From the NCBI RefSeq assembly GCF_004210375.1, contig NC_134830.1:45513094-45577093 (forward strand): DNA of 64,000 nucleotides, given 5' to 3'. Numbering within the stretch: the stretch's first letter is position 1; the number at the start of each line of letters is the position of its first letter. Under the pieces are notes generated by a model, which worked only from the letters and a program-made list of their open reading frames with translations, had not been told where the DNA came from and made no database searches. Origin of the DNA: Tachypleus tridentatus (Eukaryota > Arthropoda > Merostomata > Xiphosura > Limulidae). A program made the translations under genes and the position numbers. Below are positions 11,114 through 26,700 of the stretch, in pieces.

Positions 11114-13784
11114 TTTTAGCTAACCTATGTCATATAGAAAGGCCGAACTTACACCCTAAACTGCCCTTAAAACAGACCGTAATTTTGACTTGGGGCACTT
11201 ATTTCTATTATTACGCTATGAGGAATGAATGCAATGCTTGTGATTTATAGAAAATGCTGGACAGGTCATAGCTGGAAGGAGCTTGATCGATGTTCACAGA
11301 TGTACTAGACACAAGCTTCCAAAACCATAGCCGTAATATTTTTCTGTCTATTTTATCATTTTTATTTGTTTTCTTTCTGAAGATGTTACATGCAAAGTGA
11401 AATTTGCTTTCCATGTAACATATTTTATCATAGAAATGAAGACAACATGAACTACAAAATGCTCATCTTCCTTTATTAAAATTAACTGTCAAGAGAAATA
11501 CTTATAATCTATACTGAGAGTTTGCAGAATGTCATAGAGATACAATAGATATATAGATACAGTCCTCAACGTCTTTACAGTAAGTACATTTTTCATTATT
11601 CATTAAGATGATTTTTATAAATAGTGATTTAATTAATTAAATACAAAATAGTCACCAAAAGTTATTTATTTATTGCTAAAATAAAACATTGTTGTTTTGC
11701 TGTATAAAAAAGTGAAACTGCTTATCCGTAGTGTCGTATATGGAAGCGTCATAAACCACGAGAAGGTCTAACCACCAATTTTAGCTAACCTATGTCCTAT
11801 AGAAAGGCCGAACTTACACCCTAAACTGCCCTTAAAGCAGACCGTAATTTTGACTTGGGGCACTTATTTCTACTATTACGCGATGGAGAATGAATGCAAT
11901 GCTTGTGATTTATAGAAAATACTGGACAGGTCATAGCTGAAATGAAATTGATCGATATTCATAGGTGTACTAGAGACACGCTTCCAAAACTATAGTCGTA
12001 ATATTATTTTTTTGTCTTTTTTATCATTTTTCATTTAATTTCTCTACAGTATTACATGCAAAGTAAAAGTTGTTTTGCATGTAACATTTCATTATCACAG
12101 AAATAAAGACAGCATGACCTAGAAAATACTCATCTTCCTTTACTAAAATTAACTTTCAGTAGAAATATTTATAAGGTATACTAACAGTTTGCTGAATGTC
12201 ATAGAGATACAAAAGACATATCGATACAGTCCTCAACGTCTTTACGGTAAGTACCTTTTGTCTTTATTTATCAAGATGATTTTAATAAATAGTGGTTTAA
12301 TTAATTAAATACAAAATAGTTACCAAAACATATTTAATGACTGCTAAAATAAAACATTGTTGTGTTGCTGTATAAAAAAGGGAAAACTGCTTATCTGTAG
12401 TGCCGTATATGGAAGCGTCATAAATCACGAGAAGGTCTAACCACCAATTTTAGCTAACCTATGTCATATAGAAAGGCCGAACTTACACCCTAAACTGCCC
12501 TTAAAACAGACCGTAATTTTGACTTGGGGCACTTATTTCTATTATTACGCTATGAGGAATGAATGCAATGCTTGTGATTTATAGAAAATGCTGGACAGGT
12601 CATAGCTGGAAGGAGCTTGATCGATGTTCACAGATATACTAGACACAAGCTTCCAAAACCATAGCCGTAATATTTTTCTGTCTATTTTATCATTTTTATT
12701 TGTTTTCTTTCTGAAGATGTTACATGCAAAGTAAAATTTGCTTTCCATGTAACATATTTTATCATAGAAATGAAGACAACATGAACTACAAAATGCTCAT
12801 CTTCCTTTATTAAAATTAACTGTCAAGAGAAATACTTATAATCTATACTGAGAGTTTGCAGAATGTCATAGAGATACAATAGATATATAGATACAGTCCT
12901 CAACGTCTTTACAGTAAGTACTTTTTTCATTATTCATTAAGATGATTTTTATAAATAGTGATTTAATTAATTAAATACAAAATAGTCACCAAAAGTTATT
13001 TATTTATTGCTAAAATAAAACATTGTTGTTTTGCTGTATAAAAAAGTGAAACTGCTTATCCGTAGTGTCGTATATGGAAGCGTCATAAACCACGAGAAGG
13101 TCTAACCACCAATTTTAGCTAACCTATGTCCTATAGAAAGGCCGAACTTACACCCTAAACTGCCCTTAAAGCAGACCGTAATTTTGACTTGGGGCACTTA
13201 TTTCTACTATTACGCTATGGAGAATGAATGCAATGCTTGTGATTTATAGAAAATACTGGACAGGTCATAGCTGAAATGAAATTGATCGATATTCATAGGT
13301 GTACTAGAGACACGCTTCCAAAACTATAGTCGTAATATTATTTTTTGTCTTTTTTATCATTTTTCATTTGTTTAATTTCTCTACAGTATTACATGCAAAG
13401 TAAAAGTTGTTTTGCATGTAACATTTCATTATCACAGAAATAAAGACAGCATGACCTAGAAAATACTCATCTTCCTTTACTAAAATTAACTTTCAGTAGA
13501 AATATTTATAAGGTATACTAACAGTTTGCTGAATCTCATAGAGATACAAAAGACATATCGATACAGTCCTCAACGTCTTTACGGTAAGTACCTTTTGTCT
13601 TTATTTATCAAGATGATTTTAATAAATAGTGGTTTAATTAATTAAATGCAAAATAGTTACCAAAACTTATTTAATAACTGCTAAAATAAACCATTGTTGT
13701 GTTGCTGTATAAAAAAGTGAAAACTGCTTATCTGTAGTGTCGTATATGGAAGCGACATAAACCATGAGAAGGTCTAACCACCAA
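11114..13784 (+). repeat. Dimeric higher-order repeat (2 x about 1334 bp)
   Basis: Monomer pairs starting at 11114+11779 and 12448+13113 are nearly identical at a 1334-bp offset, including shared subtype markers: TATGTCATATAG with AAAACAGACC in the first monomer, TATGTCCTATAG with AAAGCAGACC in the second. The 67-residue minus-strand open stretch at 11211-11414 recurs at 12545-12748 with only two residue changes. This indicates a recent block duplication. Confidence 0.85.
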
Positions 13785-16700
13785 TTTTAGCTAACTTATG
13801 TCATATAGAAAGGCCGAACTTACACCCTAAACTGCCCTTAAAGCAGACCGTAATTTTGACTTGGGGCACTTATTTCTATTATTACGCTATGGGGAATGAA
13901 TGCAATGCTTGTAAATTCTAGAAAATGCTAGACAAGTCATAGCTGAAATGAAATTGATCGATATTCATAGGTGTACTAGACTAAAGCTTCCAAAATCATA
14001 GCCGTAATATTTTTGTGTCTATTTTATCATTTTTGATTTGCTTTTAATTCTCAAGAGTGTTACATGCAAAGTAAAAGTTTCTTTGCAAGTATCATTTTTT
14101 GTCACAGAAATGAAGACAACAGGAACTAAAAATGCTCATTTTCCTTTCTTAAAATTAACTCTCAGGAGAAACACTTATAAGGTATTCTGAGAGTTTGCAG
14201 AATGTCATAGAGATACAATAAACATATTGATACAGTTCTAAACGTCTTTACGGTAAGTACCTTTTTGTCATTATTTATGAAGATGATTTTAATAAATAGT
14301 GGTTCAATTAATTAAATACAAAATAGTAACCGAAACTTATTTAATGACTGCTAAAATAAAACATTGTTGTTTTGCTGTATAAAAAAGTGAAACTGCTTAT
14401 CCGTAGTGTCGTATATGGAAGCGTCATAAATCACGAGAAGGTCTAACCCCCAATTTTAGCTAACCTATACCATATATAAAGACCGAACTTACACCCTAAA
14501 CTGCTCTTGAGGCAGTCTTTAATTTTGACTTGGGGCACATCGTTCTACTATTGCGCACTGCGGAATGAATGCCTTGCTTGTGATTTCTAGAGAATGCTGG
14601 ACAGGTCATAGCTGAAAGGGGCTTCATCGGTGTTCACAGGTTTAGTAGACACACGCTTCCAAAACCATAGCCGTAATATTTTTCTGTCTATAGTGTCATT
14701 TCTCATTTGTTTTATTTCTCAAGTGTTACATGCAAAATAATAGTTGCATTGCATGTAACATTTTTAATCACAGAAATGAAGACAACATGACCTACAAAAT
14801 GTTCTTCTTCCTTTATTAAAATTAACTTTTAGCAGAAATACTTATAACGTATACTGAGAGTTTGGACAATGTCATAAAGATACAATAGATATATAGATAC
14901 AGTCCTCAACGTCTTTAAGTAAGTACTATTTTTCATTATTTATCAGGATGATTTTATAAATATTTGTTTGATTAATTAAATACAAAATAGTCAACAAAAG
15001 TTATTTACTGATTGCTAAAATTAAACATTGTTGTTTTGCTGTATTAAAAAGGGAATACTGCTTATCCGTAGTGTCGTATATGGATGCGTCATAAACCACG
15101 AGAAGGTCTATCCACCAATTTTAGCTAACCAATGTCCTATAGAAAGGCCGAACTTACACCCTAAACGGCCCTTTAGGCAGACTGTAATTTTGAATTGGGG
15201 CACTTAATTCTACTATTACGCCCTAAGGAATAAAAGCATTGCTTGTAAATTCTAGAAATGCTAGACAAGTCATAGCTGAAATGAAATTGATCGATATTCA
15301 TAGGTGTACTAGACTAAAGCTTCCAAAATCATAGCCGTAATATTTTTCTGTCTATTTTATCATTTTTATTTGTTTTATTTCTCAAGATGTTACATGCAAA
15401 GTAAAAGTTGCTTTCCATGTAACATATTTTATCACAGAAATGAAAACAACATGAACTACAAAATTCTCATCTTCCTTTATTAAAATTAACTGTCAAGAGA
15501 AATACTTATAACCTATACTGAGTGTTTGCAGAATGTCATAGAGATACAATAGATATATAGATACAGTCCTCAACGTCTTTACAGTAAGTACTTTTTTTCA
15601 TTATTCATTAAAATGATTTTTATAAATAGTGATTTAATTAATTAAATGCAAAATAGTTACCAAAACTTATTTAATAACTGCTAAAATAAACCATTGTTGT
15701 GTTGCTGTATAAAAAAGTGAAAACTGCTTATCTGTAGTGTCGTATATGGAAGCGTCATAAACCATGAGAAGGTCTAACCACCAATTTTAGCTAACTTATG
15801 TCATATAGAAAGGCCGAACTTACACCCTAAACTGCCCTTAAAGCAGACCGTAATTTTGACTTGGGGCACTTATTTCTATTATTACGCTATGGGGAGTGAA
15901 TGTAATGCTTGTAAATTCTAGAAAATGCTAGACAAGTCATAGCTGAAATGAAATTGATCGATATTCATAGGTGTACTAGACTAAAGCTTCCAAAATCATA
16001 GCCGTAATATTTTTCTGTCTATTTTATCATTTTTGATTTGTTTTAATTCTCAAGAGTGTTACATGCAAAGTAAAAGTTTCTTTGCAAGTATCATTTTTAT
16101 CACAGAAATGAAGACAACATGAACTACAAAATGCTCATCTTCCTTTATTAAAATTAACTCTCAGGAGAAATACTTATAAGGTATACTGAGAGTTTGCAGA
16201 ATGTCATAGAGATACAATAGACACATTGCTACAATCAACGTCTTTACAGTAAGTACTTTTTGTCATTATTTATGAAGATGATTTTAATAAATAGTGGTTC
16301 AATTAATTAAATACAAAATAGTAACCAGAAAGTTATTTAATGATTGCTAAAATAAAACATTGTTGTTTTGCTGTATAAAAAAGTGAAACTGCTTATCCGT
16401 AGTGTCGTATATGGAAGCGTCATAAACCACGAGAAGGTCTAACCCCCAATTTTAGCTAACCTATACCATATATAAAGGCCGAACTTACACCCTAAACTGC
16501 TCTTGAGGCAGTCTTTAATTTTGACTTGGGGCACATCGTTCTACTATTGCGCACTGCGGAATGAATGCCTTGCTTGTGATTTCTAGAGAATGCTGGACAG
16601 GTCATAGCTGAAAGGGGCTTCATCGGTGTTCACAGGTTTAGTAGACACACGCTTCCAAAACCATAGCCGTAATATTTTTCTGTCTATAGTGTCATTTCTC

Positions 16701-17780
16701 ATCTGTTTTATTTCTCAAGTGTTACATGCAAAATAATTGTTGCATTACGTGTAACATTTTTTATCACAGAAATGAAGACAACATGACCTACAAAATGTTC
16801 TTCTTCCTTTATTATAATTAACTTTTAGCAGAAATACTTATATCGTATACTGGGAGTTTGGACAATGTCATAGAGATACAATAGATATATAGATACAGTC
16901 CTCAACGTCTTTTAAGTAAGTACTATTTTTCATTATTTATCAGGATGATTTTATAAATATTTGTTTGATTAATTAAATACAAAATAGTCAACAAAAGTTA
17001 TTTACTGATTGCTAAAATTAAACATTGTTGTTTTGCTGTATTAAAAAGGGAATACTGCTTATCCGTAGTGTCGTATATGGATGCGTCATAAACCACGAGA
17101 AGGTCTAACCACCAATTTTAGCTAACCAATGACCTATAGAAAGGCCGAACTTACACCCTAAACGGCCCTTTAGGCAGACTGTAATTTTGAATTGGGGCAC
17201 TTAATTCTACTATTACGCCCTAAGGAATAAAAGCATTGCTTGTAAATTCTAGAAATGCTAGACAAGTCATAGCTGAAATGAAATTGATCGATATTCATAG
17301 GTGTACTAGACTAAAGCTTCCAAAATCATAGCCGTAATATTTTTCTGTCTATTTTATCATTTTTATTTGTTTTATTTCTCAAGATGTTACATGCAAAGTA
17401 AAAGTTGCTTTCCATGTAACATATTTTATCACAGAAATGAAAACAACATGAACTACAAAATTCTCATCTTCCTTTATTAAAATTAACTGTCAAGAGAAAT
17501 ACTTATAACCTATACTGAGTGTTTGCAGAATGTCATAGAGATACAATAGATATATAGATACAGTCCTCAACGTCTTTGCAGTTAGTACTTTTTTTCATTA
17601 TTCATTAAAATGATTTTTATAAATAGTGATTTAATTAATTAAATACAAAATAGTCACCAAATGTTATTTATTTATTGCTAAAATAAAACATTGTAGTTTT
17701 GCTGTATAAAAAAGTGAAACTGCTTATCCGTAGTGTCATATATGGAAGCGTCATAAACCATGAGAAGGTCTAACCACCAA
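13785..17780 (+). repeat. Trimeric higher-order repeat (2 x about 2.0 kb)
   Basis: Three monomer subtypes recur in order. A starts at 13785 and 15785 (CTATTATTACGCTATGGGGA). B starts at 14454 and 16450 (GCACATCGTTCTACTATTGC). C starts at 15119 and 17116 (ATTACGCCCTAAGGAATAAA). The two blocks are nearly identical at offsets of 1996-2000 bp. B followed by C recurs at 19093/19759, 21094/21759 and 22428/23095, so the 2-kb unit dominates the middle of the array and becomes irregular to the right. Confidence 0.85.
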
Positions 17781-20700
17781 TTTTAGCTAACCTATGTCCT
17801 ATAGAAAGGCCGAACTTACACCCTAAACTGCCCTTAAAGCAGACCGTAATTTTGACTTGGGGCACTTATTTCTACTGTTACGCTATGTAGAATGAATGCA
17901 ATGCTTGTGATTTATAGAAAATACTGGACAGGTCATAGCTGAAATGAAATTGATCGATATTCATAGGTGTACTAGAGACACGCTTCCAAAACTATAGTCG
18001 TAATATTATTTTTTGTCTTTTTTATCATTTTTCATTTGTTTAATTTCTCTACAGTGTTACATGCAAATAAAAGTTTTTTTGCATGTAACATTTCATTATC
18101 ACAGAAATAAAGACAGCATGACCTAGAAAATACTCATCTTCCTTTACTAAAATTAACTTTCAGTAGAAATATTTATAAGGGATACTAACAGTTTGCTGAA
18201 TGTCATAGAGATACAAAAGACATATCGATACAGTCCTCAACGTCTTTACGGTAAGTATCTTTTGTCTTTATTTATCAAGATGATTTTAATAAATAGCGGT
18301 TTAATTAATTAAATGCAAAATACTTACCATAACTTATTTAATAACTGCTAAAATAAAACATTGTTGTGTTGCTGTATAAAAAAGTGAAAACGGCTTATCT
18401 GTAGTGTCGTATATGGAAGCGTCATAAACCACGAGAAGGTCTAACCACCAATTTTAGCTAAAATTTACACCGTAAACTGCGCTTAAAGAAGACCGTAATT
18501 TTAACTTCGGGCACTTAATTCTACTATTACACTATGGGGAATGAATGCAATGCTTGTGATTTTTAGAAAATGCTGGACAGTTCATAGCTGGAAGGAGCTT
18601 GACAGATGTTACAGATGTACTAGACAAAAGCATCCAAAACCATAGCCGTAATATTTTTCTGCTTTTTTATCATTTTTATTTGTTTTATTTCTCAAGATGT
18701 TACATGCAAAGTAAAAGTTGCTTTCCATGTAACATATTTTATCACAGAAATGAAGACAACATGAACTACAAAATGCTCATCTTCCTTTATTAAAATTAAC
18801 TGTCAAGAGAAATACTTATAACCTATACTGAGAGTTTGCAGAATGTCATAGAGATACAATAGATATATAGATACAGTCCTCAGCGTCTTTACAGTAAGTA
18901 CTTTTTTTCATTATTCATTAAGATGATTTTTATAAATAGTGATTTAATAAATTAAATACAAAATAGTCACCAAAAGTTATTTATTTATTGCTAAAATAAA
19001 ACATTGTTGTTTTGCTGTATAAAAAAGTGAAACTGTTATCCGTAGTGTCGTATATGGAAGCGTCATAAAGCACGAGAAGGTCTAACCGCCAATTTTAGCT
19101 AACCTATGTCATATAGAAAGGCCGAACTTACACCCTAAACTGCTCTTATGGCAGTCTTTAATTTTGACTTGGGGCTCATCGTTCTACTATTGCGCACTGC
19201 GGAATGAATGCCTTGCTTTTGATTTCTAGACAATGCTGTACAGGTCACAGCTGAAAGGGGCTTCATCGGTGTTCACAGGTGTAGTAGACACATGCTTCCA
19301 AAACCATAGCCGTAATATTTTTCTGTCTATAGTGTCATTTCTCATTTGTTTTATTTCTCAAGTGCTACATGCAAAATAATAGTTGCATTGGATGTAACAT
19401 TTTTGATAACAGAAATGAAGACAACATGACCTACAAAATGTTCTTCTTCCTTTATTAAAATTAACTTTTAGCAGAAATACTTATAACGTATACTGGGAGT
19501 TTGGACAATGTCATAGAGATACAATAGATATATAGATACAGTCCTCAACGTCTTTTAAGTAAGTACTTTTTTCATTATTTATCAAGATGATTTTTATAAA
19601 TATTTGTTTGATTAATTAAATACAAAATAGTCAACAAAAGTTATTTACTGATTGCTAAAATCAAACATTGTTGTTTTGCTGTATTAAAAAGGGAATACTG
19701 CTTATCCGTAGTGTCGTATATGGAAGCGTCATAAACCACGAGAAGGTCTAACCACCAATTTTAGCTAACCTATGTCCTATAGAAAGGCCGAACTTACACC
19801 CTAAACGGCCCTTTAGGCAGACTGTAATTTTGAATTGGGGCACTTAATTCTACTATTACGCCCTGAGGAATAAAAGCATTGCTTGTAAATTCTAGAAAAT
19901 GCTGGACAAGTCATAGCTGAAATGAAATTGATCGATATTCATAGGTGTACAAGACTAAAGCTTCCAAAATCATAGCCGTAATATTTTTCTTTTTATTTTA
20001 TCATTTTTGATTTGCTTTTAATTCTCAAGAGTGTTACATGCAAAGTAAAAGTTTCTTTGCAAGTATCATTTTGTGTCACAGAAATGAAGACAACAGAAAC
20101 TACAAAATGCTCATCTTCCTGTATTAAAATTAACTCTCAGGAGAAACACTTATAAGGTATTCTGAGAGTTTGCAGAATGTCATAGAGATACAATAAACAT
20201 ATCGATACAGTCCTAAACGTCTTTACGGTAAGTACTTTTTGTCATTATTTATGAAGATGATTTTAATAAATAGTGGTTCAATTAATTAAATACAAAATAG
20301 TCACCAAAACGTATTTAATGACTGCTAAAATAAAACATTGTTGTGTTGCTGTATAAAAAAGTGAAAACTGCTTATCTGTAGTGTCGTATATGGAAGCGTC
20401 ATAAACCACGAGAAGGTCTAACCACCAATTTTAGCTAACCATTGTCATATAGAAAGGCCGAACTTACACCCTAAACTGCCCTTAAAACAGACCGTAATTT
20501 TGACTTCGGGCACTTATTTCTATTATTACGTTATGGGGAATGAATGCAATGCTTGTGATTTATAGAAAATGCTGGACAGGTCATATCTGGAAAGAGCTTG
20601 ATCGATGTTCACAGATGTGCTAGAAACAAGCTTCAAAAACCATAGCCGTAATATTTTTCTGTCTATTTTATCATGTTTATTTGTTTTCTTTCTCAAGATG

Positions 20701-23700
20701 TTACATGCAAAGTAAAATTTGCTTTCCATGTAACATATTTTATCACAGAAATGAAGACAACATGAACTACAAAATGCTCATCTTCCTTTATTAAAATTAA
20801 CTGTCAAGAGAAATACTTATAACCTATACTGAGAGTTTGCAGAATGTCATAGAGATACAATAGATATATAGATACACTCCTCAGCGTCTTTACAGTAAGT
20901 ACTTTTTTTCATTATTCATTAAAGAATTTTTATAAATGGTGATTTAATTTATTAAATACAAAATAGTCACCAAAAGTTATTTATTTATTGCTAAAATAAA
21001 ACATTGTTGTTTTGCTGTATAAAAAAGTGAAACTGCTTATCCGTAGTGTCGTATATGGAAGCGTCATAAATCACGAGAAGGTCTAACCCCCAATTTTAGC
21101 TACCCTATACCATATATAAAGGCCGAACTTACACCTTAAACTGCTCTTGAGGCAGTCTTTAATTTTGATTTGGGGAACATCGTTCTACTATTGCGCACTG
21201 CGGAATGAATGCCTTGCTTGTGATTTCTAGACAATGCTGGACAAGTCATAGCTGAAAGTGGCTTCATCGGTGTTCACAGGTGTTGTAGACACACGCTTCC
21301 AAAACCATAGCCGTAATATTTTTCTGTCTATAGTGTCATTTCTCATTTGTTTTATTTCTCAAGTGCTACATGCAAAATAATAGTTGCATTGGATGTAACA
21401 TTTTTGATAACAGAAATGAAGACAACATGACCTACAAAATGTTCTTCTTCCTTTATTAAAATTAACTTTTAGCAGAAACACTTATAACGTATACTGGGAG
21501 TTTGGACAATGTCATAGAGATATAATAGATATATAGATACAGTCCTCAACGTCTTTTAAGTAAGTACTTTTTTTATTATTTATCAAGATGATTTTTATAA
21601 ATATTTGTTTGATTAATTAAATACAAAATAGTCAACTAAAGTTATTTACTGATTGCTAAAATCAAACATTGTTGTTTTGCTGTATTAAAAAGGAAAACTG
21701 CTTATCCGTAGTGTCGTATATGGAAGCGTCATAAACCACGAGAAGGTCTAACCACCAATTTTAGCTAACCTATGTTTTATAGAAAGGCCGAACTTACACC
21801 CTAAACAGCCCTTTAGGCAGACTGTAATTTTGAATTGGGGCACTTAATTCTACTATTACGCCCTGAGGAATAAAAGCATTGCTTGTATATTCTAGAAAAT
21901 GCTAGACAAGTCATAGCTGAAATGAAATTGATCGATATTCATAGGTGTACTAGACTAAAGCTTCCAAAATCATAGCCGTAATATTTTTCTGTCTATTTTA
22001 TCATTTTTGATTTGCTTTTAATTCTCAAGAGTGTTACATGCAAAGTAAAAGTTTCTTTCCAAGTATCATTTTTTGTCACAGAAATGAAGACAACAGGAAC
22101 TACAAAATGCTCATCTTCCTTTATTAAAATTAACTCTCAGGAGAAACACTTATAAGGTACTCTGAGAGTTTGCAGAATGTCATAGAGATACAATAAACAT
22201 ATCAAAACAGTCCTAAACGTCTTTACGGTAAGTACTTTTTTTCATTATTCATTAAGATGATTTTTATAAATAGTGATTTAATTAATTAAATACAAAATAG
22301 TCACCAAAAGTTATTTATTTATTGCTAAAATAAAACATTGTTGTTTTGCTGTATAAAAAAGTGAAACTGCTTATCCGTAGTGTCGTATATGGAAGCGTCA
22401 TAAACCACGAGAAGGTCTAACCCCCAATTTTAGCTACCCTATACCATATATAAAGGCCGAACTTACACCTTAAACTGCTCTTGAGGCAGTCTTTAATTTT
22501 GATTTGGGGAACATCGTTCTACTATTGCGCACTGCGGAATGAATGCCTTGCTTGTGATTTCTAGACAATGCTGGACAAGTCATAGCTGAAAGTGGCTTCA
22601 TCGGTGTTCACAGGTGTTGTAGACACACGCTTCCAAAACCATAGCCGTAATATTTTTCTGTCTATTTTATCATTTCTCATTTGTTTTATTTCTCAAGTGT
22701 TACATGCAAAATAATAGTTGCATTGCATGTAACATTTTTTATCACAGAAATGAAGACAACATGACCTACAAAATGTTCTTCTTCCTTTATTAAAATTAAC
22801 TTTTAGCAGAAATACTTATAACGTATACTGGGAGTTTGGACAATGTCATAGAGATACAATAGATATATAGATACAGTCCTCAACGTCTTTTAAGTAAGTA
22901 CTTTTTTTCATTATTTATCAAGATGATTTTTATAAATATTTGTTTGATTAATTAAATACAAAATAGTCAACAAAAGTTATTTACTGATTGCTAAAATCAA
23001 ACATTGTTGTTTTGCTGTATTAAAAAGGGAAAACTGCTTATCCGTAGTGTCGTATATGGAAGCGTCATAAACCACGAGAAGGTCTAACCACCAATTTTAG
23101 CTAACCTATGTCCTATAGAAAGGCCGAACTTACACCCTAAACGGCCCTTTAGGCAGATTGTAATTTTGAATTGGGGCACTTAATTCTACTATTACGCCCT
23201 GAGGAATAAAAGCATTGCTTGTAAATTCTAGAAAATGCTAGACAAGTCATAGCTGAAATGAAATTGATCGATATTCATAGGTGTACTAGGCTAAAGCTTC
23301 CAAAATCATAGCCGTAATATTTTTCTGTCTATTTTATCATTTTTGATTTGCTTTTAATTCTCAAGAGTGTTACATGCAAAGTAAAAGTTTCTTTGCAAGT
23401 ATCATTTTTTGTCACAGAAATGAAGACAACATGAACTACAAAATGCTCATTTTCCTTTCTTAAAATTAACTCTCAGGAGAAACACTTATAAGGTATTCTG
23501 AGAGTTTGCAGAATGTCATAGAGATACAAAAGACATATCGATACAGTCCTCAACGTCTTTTAAGTAAGTACTTTTTTTCATTATTTATGAAGATGATTTT
23601 TATAAATATTTGTTTGATTAATTAAATACAAAATAGTCAACAAAAGTTATTTACTGATTGCTAAAATCAAACATTGTTGTTTTGCTGTATTAAAAAGGGA

Positions 23701-26700
23701 AAACTGCTTATCCGTAGTGTCGTATATGGAAGCGTCATAAACCACGAGAAGGTCTAACCACCAATTTTAGCTAACCTATGTCCTATAGAAAGGCCGAACT
23801 TACACCCTAAACGGCCCTTTAGGCAGACTGTAATTTTGAATTGGGGCACTTAATTCTACTATTACGCCCTGAGGAATAAAAGCATTGCTTGTATATTCTA
23901 GAAAATGCTAGACAAGTCATAGCTGAAATGAAATTGATCGATATTCATAGGTGTACTAGACTAAAGCTTCCAAAATCATAGCCGTAATATTTTTCTGTCT
24001 ATTTTATCATTTTTGATTTGCTTTTAATTCTCAAGAGTGTTACATGCAAAGTAAAAGTTTCTTTGCAAGTATCATTTTTTGTCACAGAAATGAAGACAAC
24101 AGGAACTACAAAATGCTCATCTTCCTGTATTAAAATTAATTCTCAGGAGAAACACTTATAAGGTATTCAGAGAGTTTGCAGAATGTCATAGAGATACAAT
24201 AAACATATCGATACAGTCCGAAACGTCTTTACTGTAAGTACTTTTTGTCATTATTTATGAAGATGATTTTAATAAATAGTGGTTCAATTAATTAAATACA
24301 AAATAGTCACCGAAACTTATTTAATGACTGCTAAAATAAAACATTGTTGTGTTGCTGTATAAAAAAGTGAAAACTGCTTATCTGTAGTGTCGTATATGGA
24401 AGCGTCATAAACCACGAGAAGGTCTAACCCCCAATTTTAGCTAACCTATACCATATAGAAAGGCCGAACTTACACCCTAAACTGCTCTTGAGGCAGTCTT
24501 TAATTTTGACTTGGGGCACATCGTTCTACTATTGCGCACTGCGGAATGAATGCATTGCTTGTGATTTGTAGACAATGCTGGACAGGTCATAGCTGAAAGG
24601 GGCTTCATCGGTGTTCACAGGTGTAGTAGACACACGCTTCCAAAACCATAGCCGTAATATTTTTCTGTTTATATTGTCATTTCTCATTTGTTTTATTTCT
24701 CAAGTGTTACATGCAAAATAATAGTTGCATTACGTGTAACATTTTTTATCACAGAAATGAAGACAACATGACCTACAAAATGTTCTTCTTCCTTTATTAA
24801 AATTAACTTTTTGCAGAAATACTTATAACGTATACTGGGAGTTTGGACAATGTCATAGAGATACAATAGATATATAGATACATTCCTCAACGTCTTTTAA
24901 GTTAGTACTTTTTGTTATTATTTATGAAGATGCTTTTAATAAATAGTGGTTCAATTAATTAAATACAAAATAGTCACCAAAATTTATTTAATGAATGCTA
25001 AAATAAAACATTGTTGTGTTGCTGTATAAAAAAGTGAAAACTGCTTATCTGTGGTGTCGTATATGGAAGCGTCATAAACCACGAGAAGGTCTAACCACCA
25101 ATTTTAGCTAACCTATGTCGTATAGAAAGGCCGAACTTACACCCTAGACTGCCCTTAAAGCAGACGGTAATTTTGACTTGGGGCACTTATTTCTACTATT
25201 AGGATATTGGGAATTAATGCAATACTTGTGATTTATAGAAAATGCTGCACAGGTCAGAGCTGGAAGGAGCTTGATCGATGTTCACAGGTGAACTAGACAC
25301 AAGCTTGCAAAACCATAGCCGTAATATTTTTCTGTCTATTTTATCATTTTTATTTGTTTAATTTCTCTACAGTATTACATGCAAAGTAAAAGTTGTTTTG
25401 CATGTAACATTTTTTATCACAGAAATGAAGACAACATGACCTACAAAATACTCATCTTCCTTTACTAAAATTAACTTTCAGTAGAAATATTTATAAGGTA
25501 TACTAACAGTTTGCTGAATGTTATAGAGATACAAAAGACATATCGATACAGTCCTCAACGTCTTTACGGTAAGTTCCTTTTGTCTTTATTTATCAAGATG
25601 ATTTTAAGAAATAGTGGTTCAATTAATTAAATTCAAAATAGTCACCAAAACTTTTTTAATGGCTGCTAAAATAAAACATTGTTGTTTTGCTGTATTAAAA
25701 AGGGAATACTGCTTATCCGTATGTCATAAACCACGAGAAGGTCTAACCACCAACTTTAGCTAACCTATGTCCTATAGAAAGGCCGAACTTACACCCTAAA
25801 CTGCCCTTAAAGCAGACCGTAATTTTGACTTGGGGCACTTATTTCTACTATTACGCTATGGGGAATGAATGCAATGCTTGTGATTTATAGAAAAGGCTGA
25901 ACAGGTCATAGCTGGAAGGAGCTTGATCGATGTTGACAGTGCTAGACACAAGCTTCCAAAACCATAGCCGTTATATTTTTTTGTCTATTTTATCATTTTT
26001 ATTTGTTTTCTTTCTCAAGATGTTACATGCAAAGTAAAAGTTGCTTTCCATGTAACATATTTTATCACAGAAATGAAGACAACATGAACTACAAAATGCT
26101 CATCTTCCTTTATTAAAATTAACTTTTTGCAGAAATACTTATAACCTATACTGAGAGTTTGCAGAATGTCATAGAGATACAATAGATATATAGATACAGT
26201 CCTCAACGTCTTTTAAGTAAGTACTTTTTTTCATTATTTATAAAGGTGATTTTTATAAATATTTGTTTGATTAATTAAACACAAAATAGTCAACTAAAGT
26301 TATTTACTGATTGCTAAAATCAAACATTGTTGTTTTGCTGTATTAAAAAGGGAAAACTGCTTATCCGTAGTGTCGTATATGGAAGCGTCATAAACCACGA
26401 GAAGGTCTGACCACCAATTTTAGCTAACCTATGTCCTATAGAAAGGGCGAAATTACACCTCAAACTGGCCTTAAAGCAGACCGTAATTTTGACTTGAGGC
26501 AATTAATTCTACTATTACGCCCTGAGGAATAAAAGCATTGCTTGTAAATTCTAGAAAATGCTGGACAGGTCATAACTGAAATGAAATTGATCGATATTCA
26601 TAGGTGTACTAGACTAAAGCTTCCAAAATCATAGCCGTAATATTTTTCTGTCTATTTTATCATTTTTCATTTGTTTAATTTCTCTAAAGTATTACATGCA

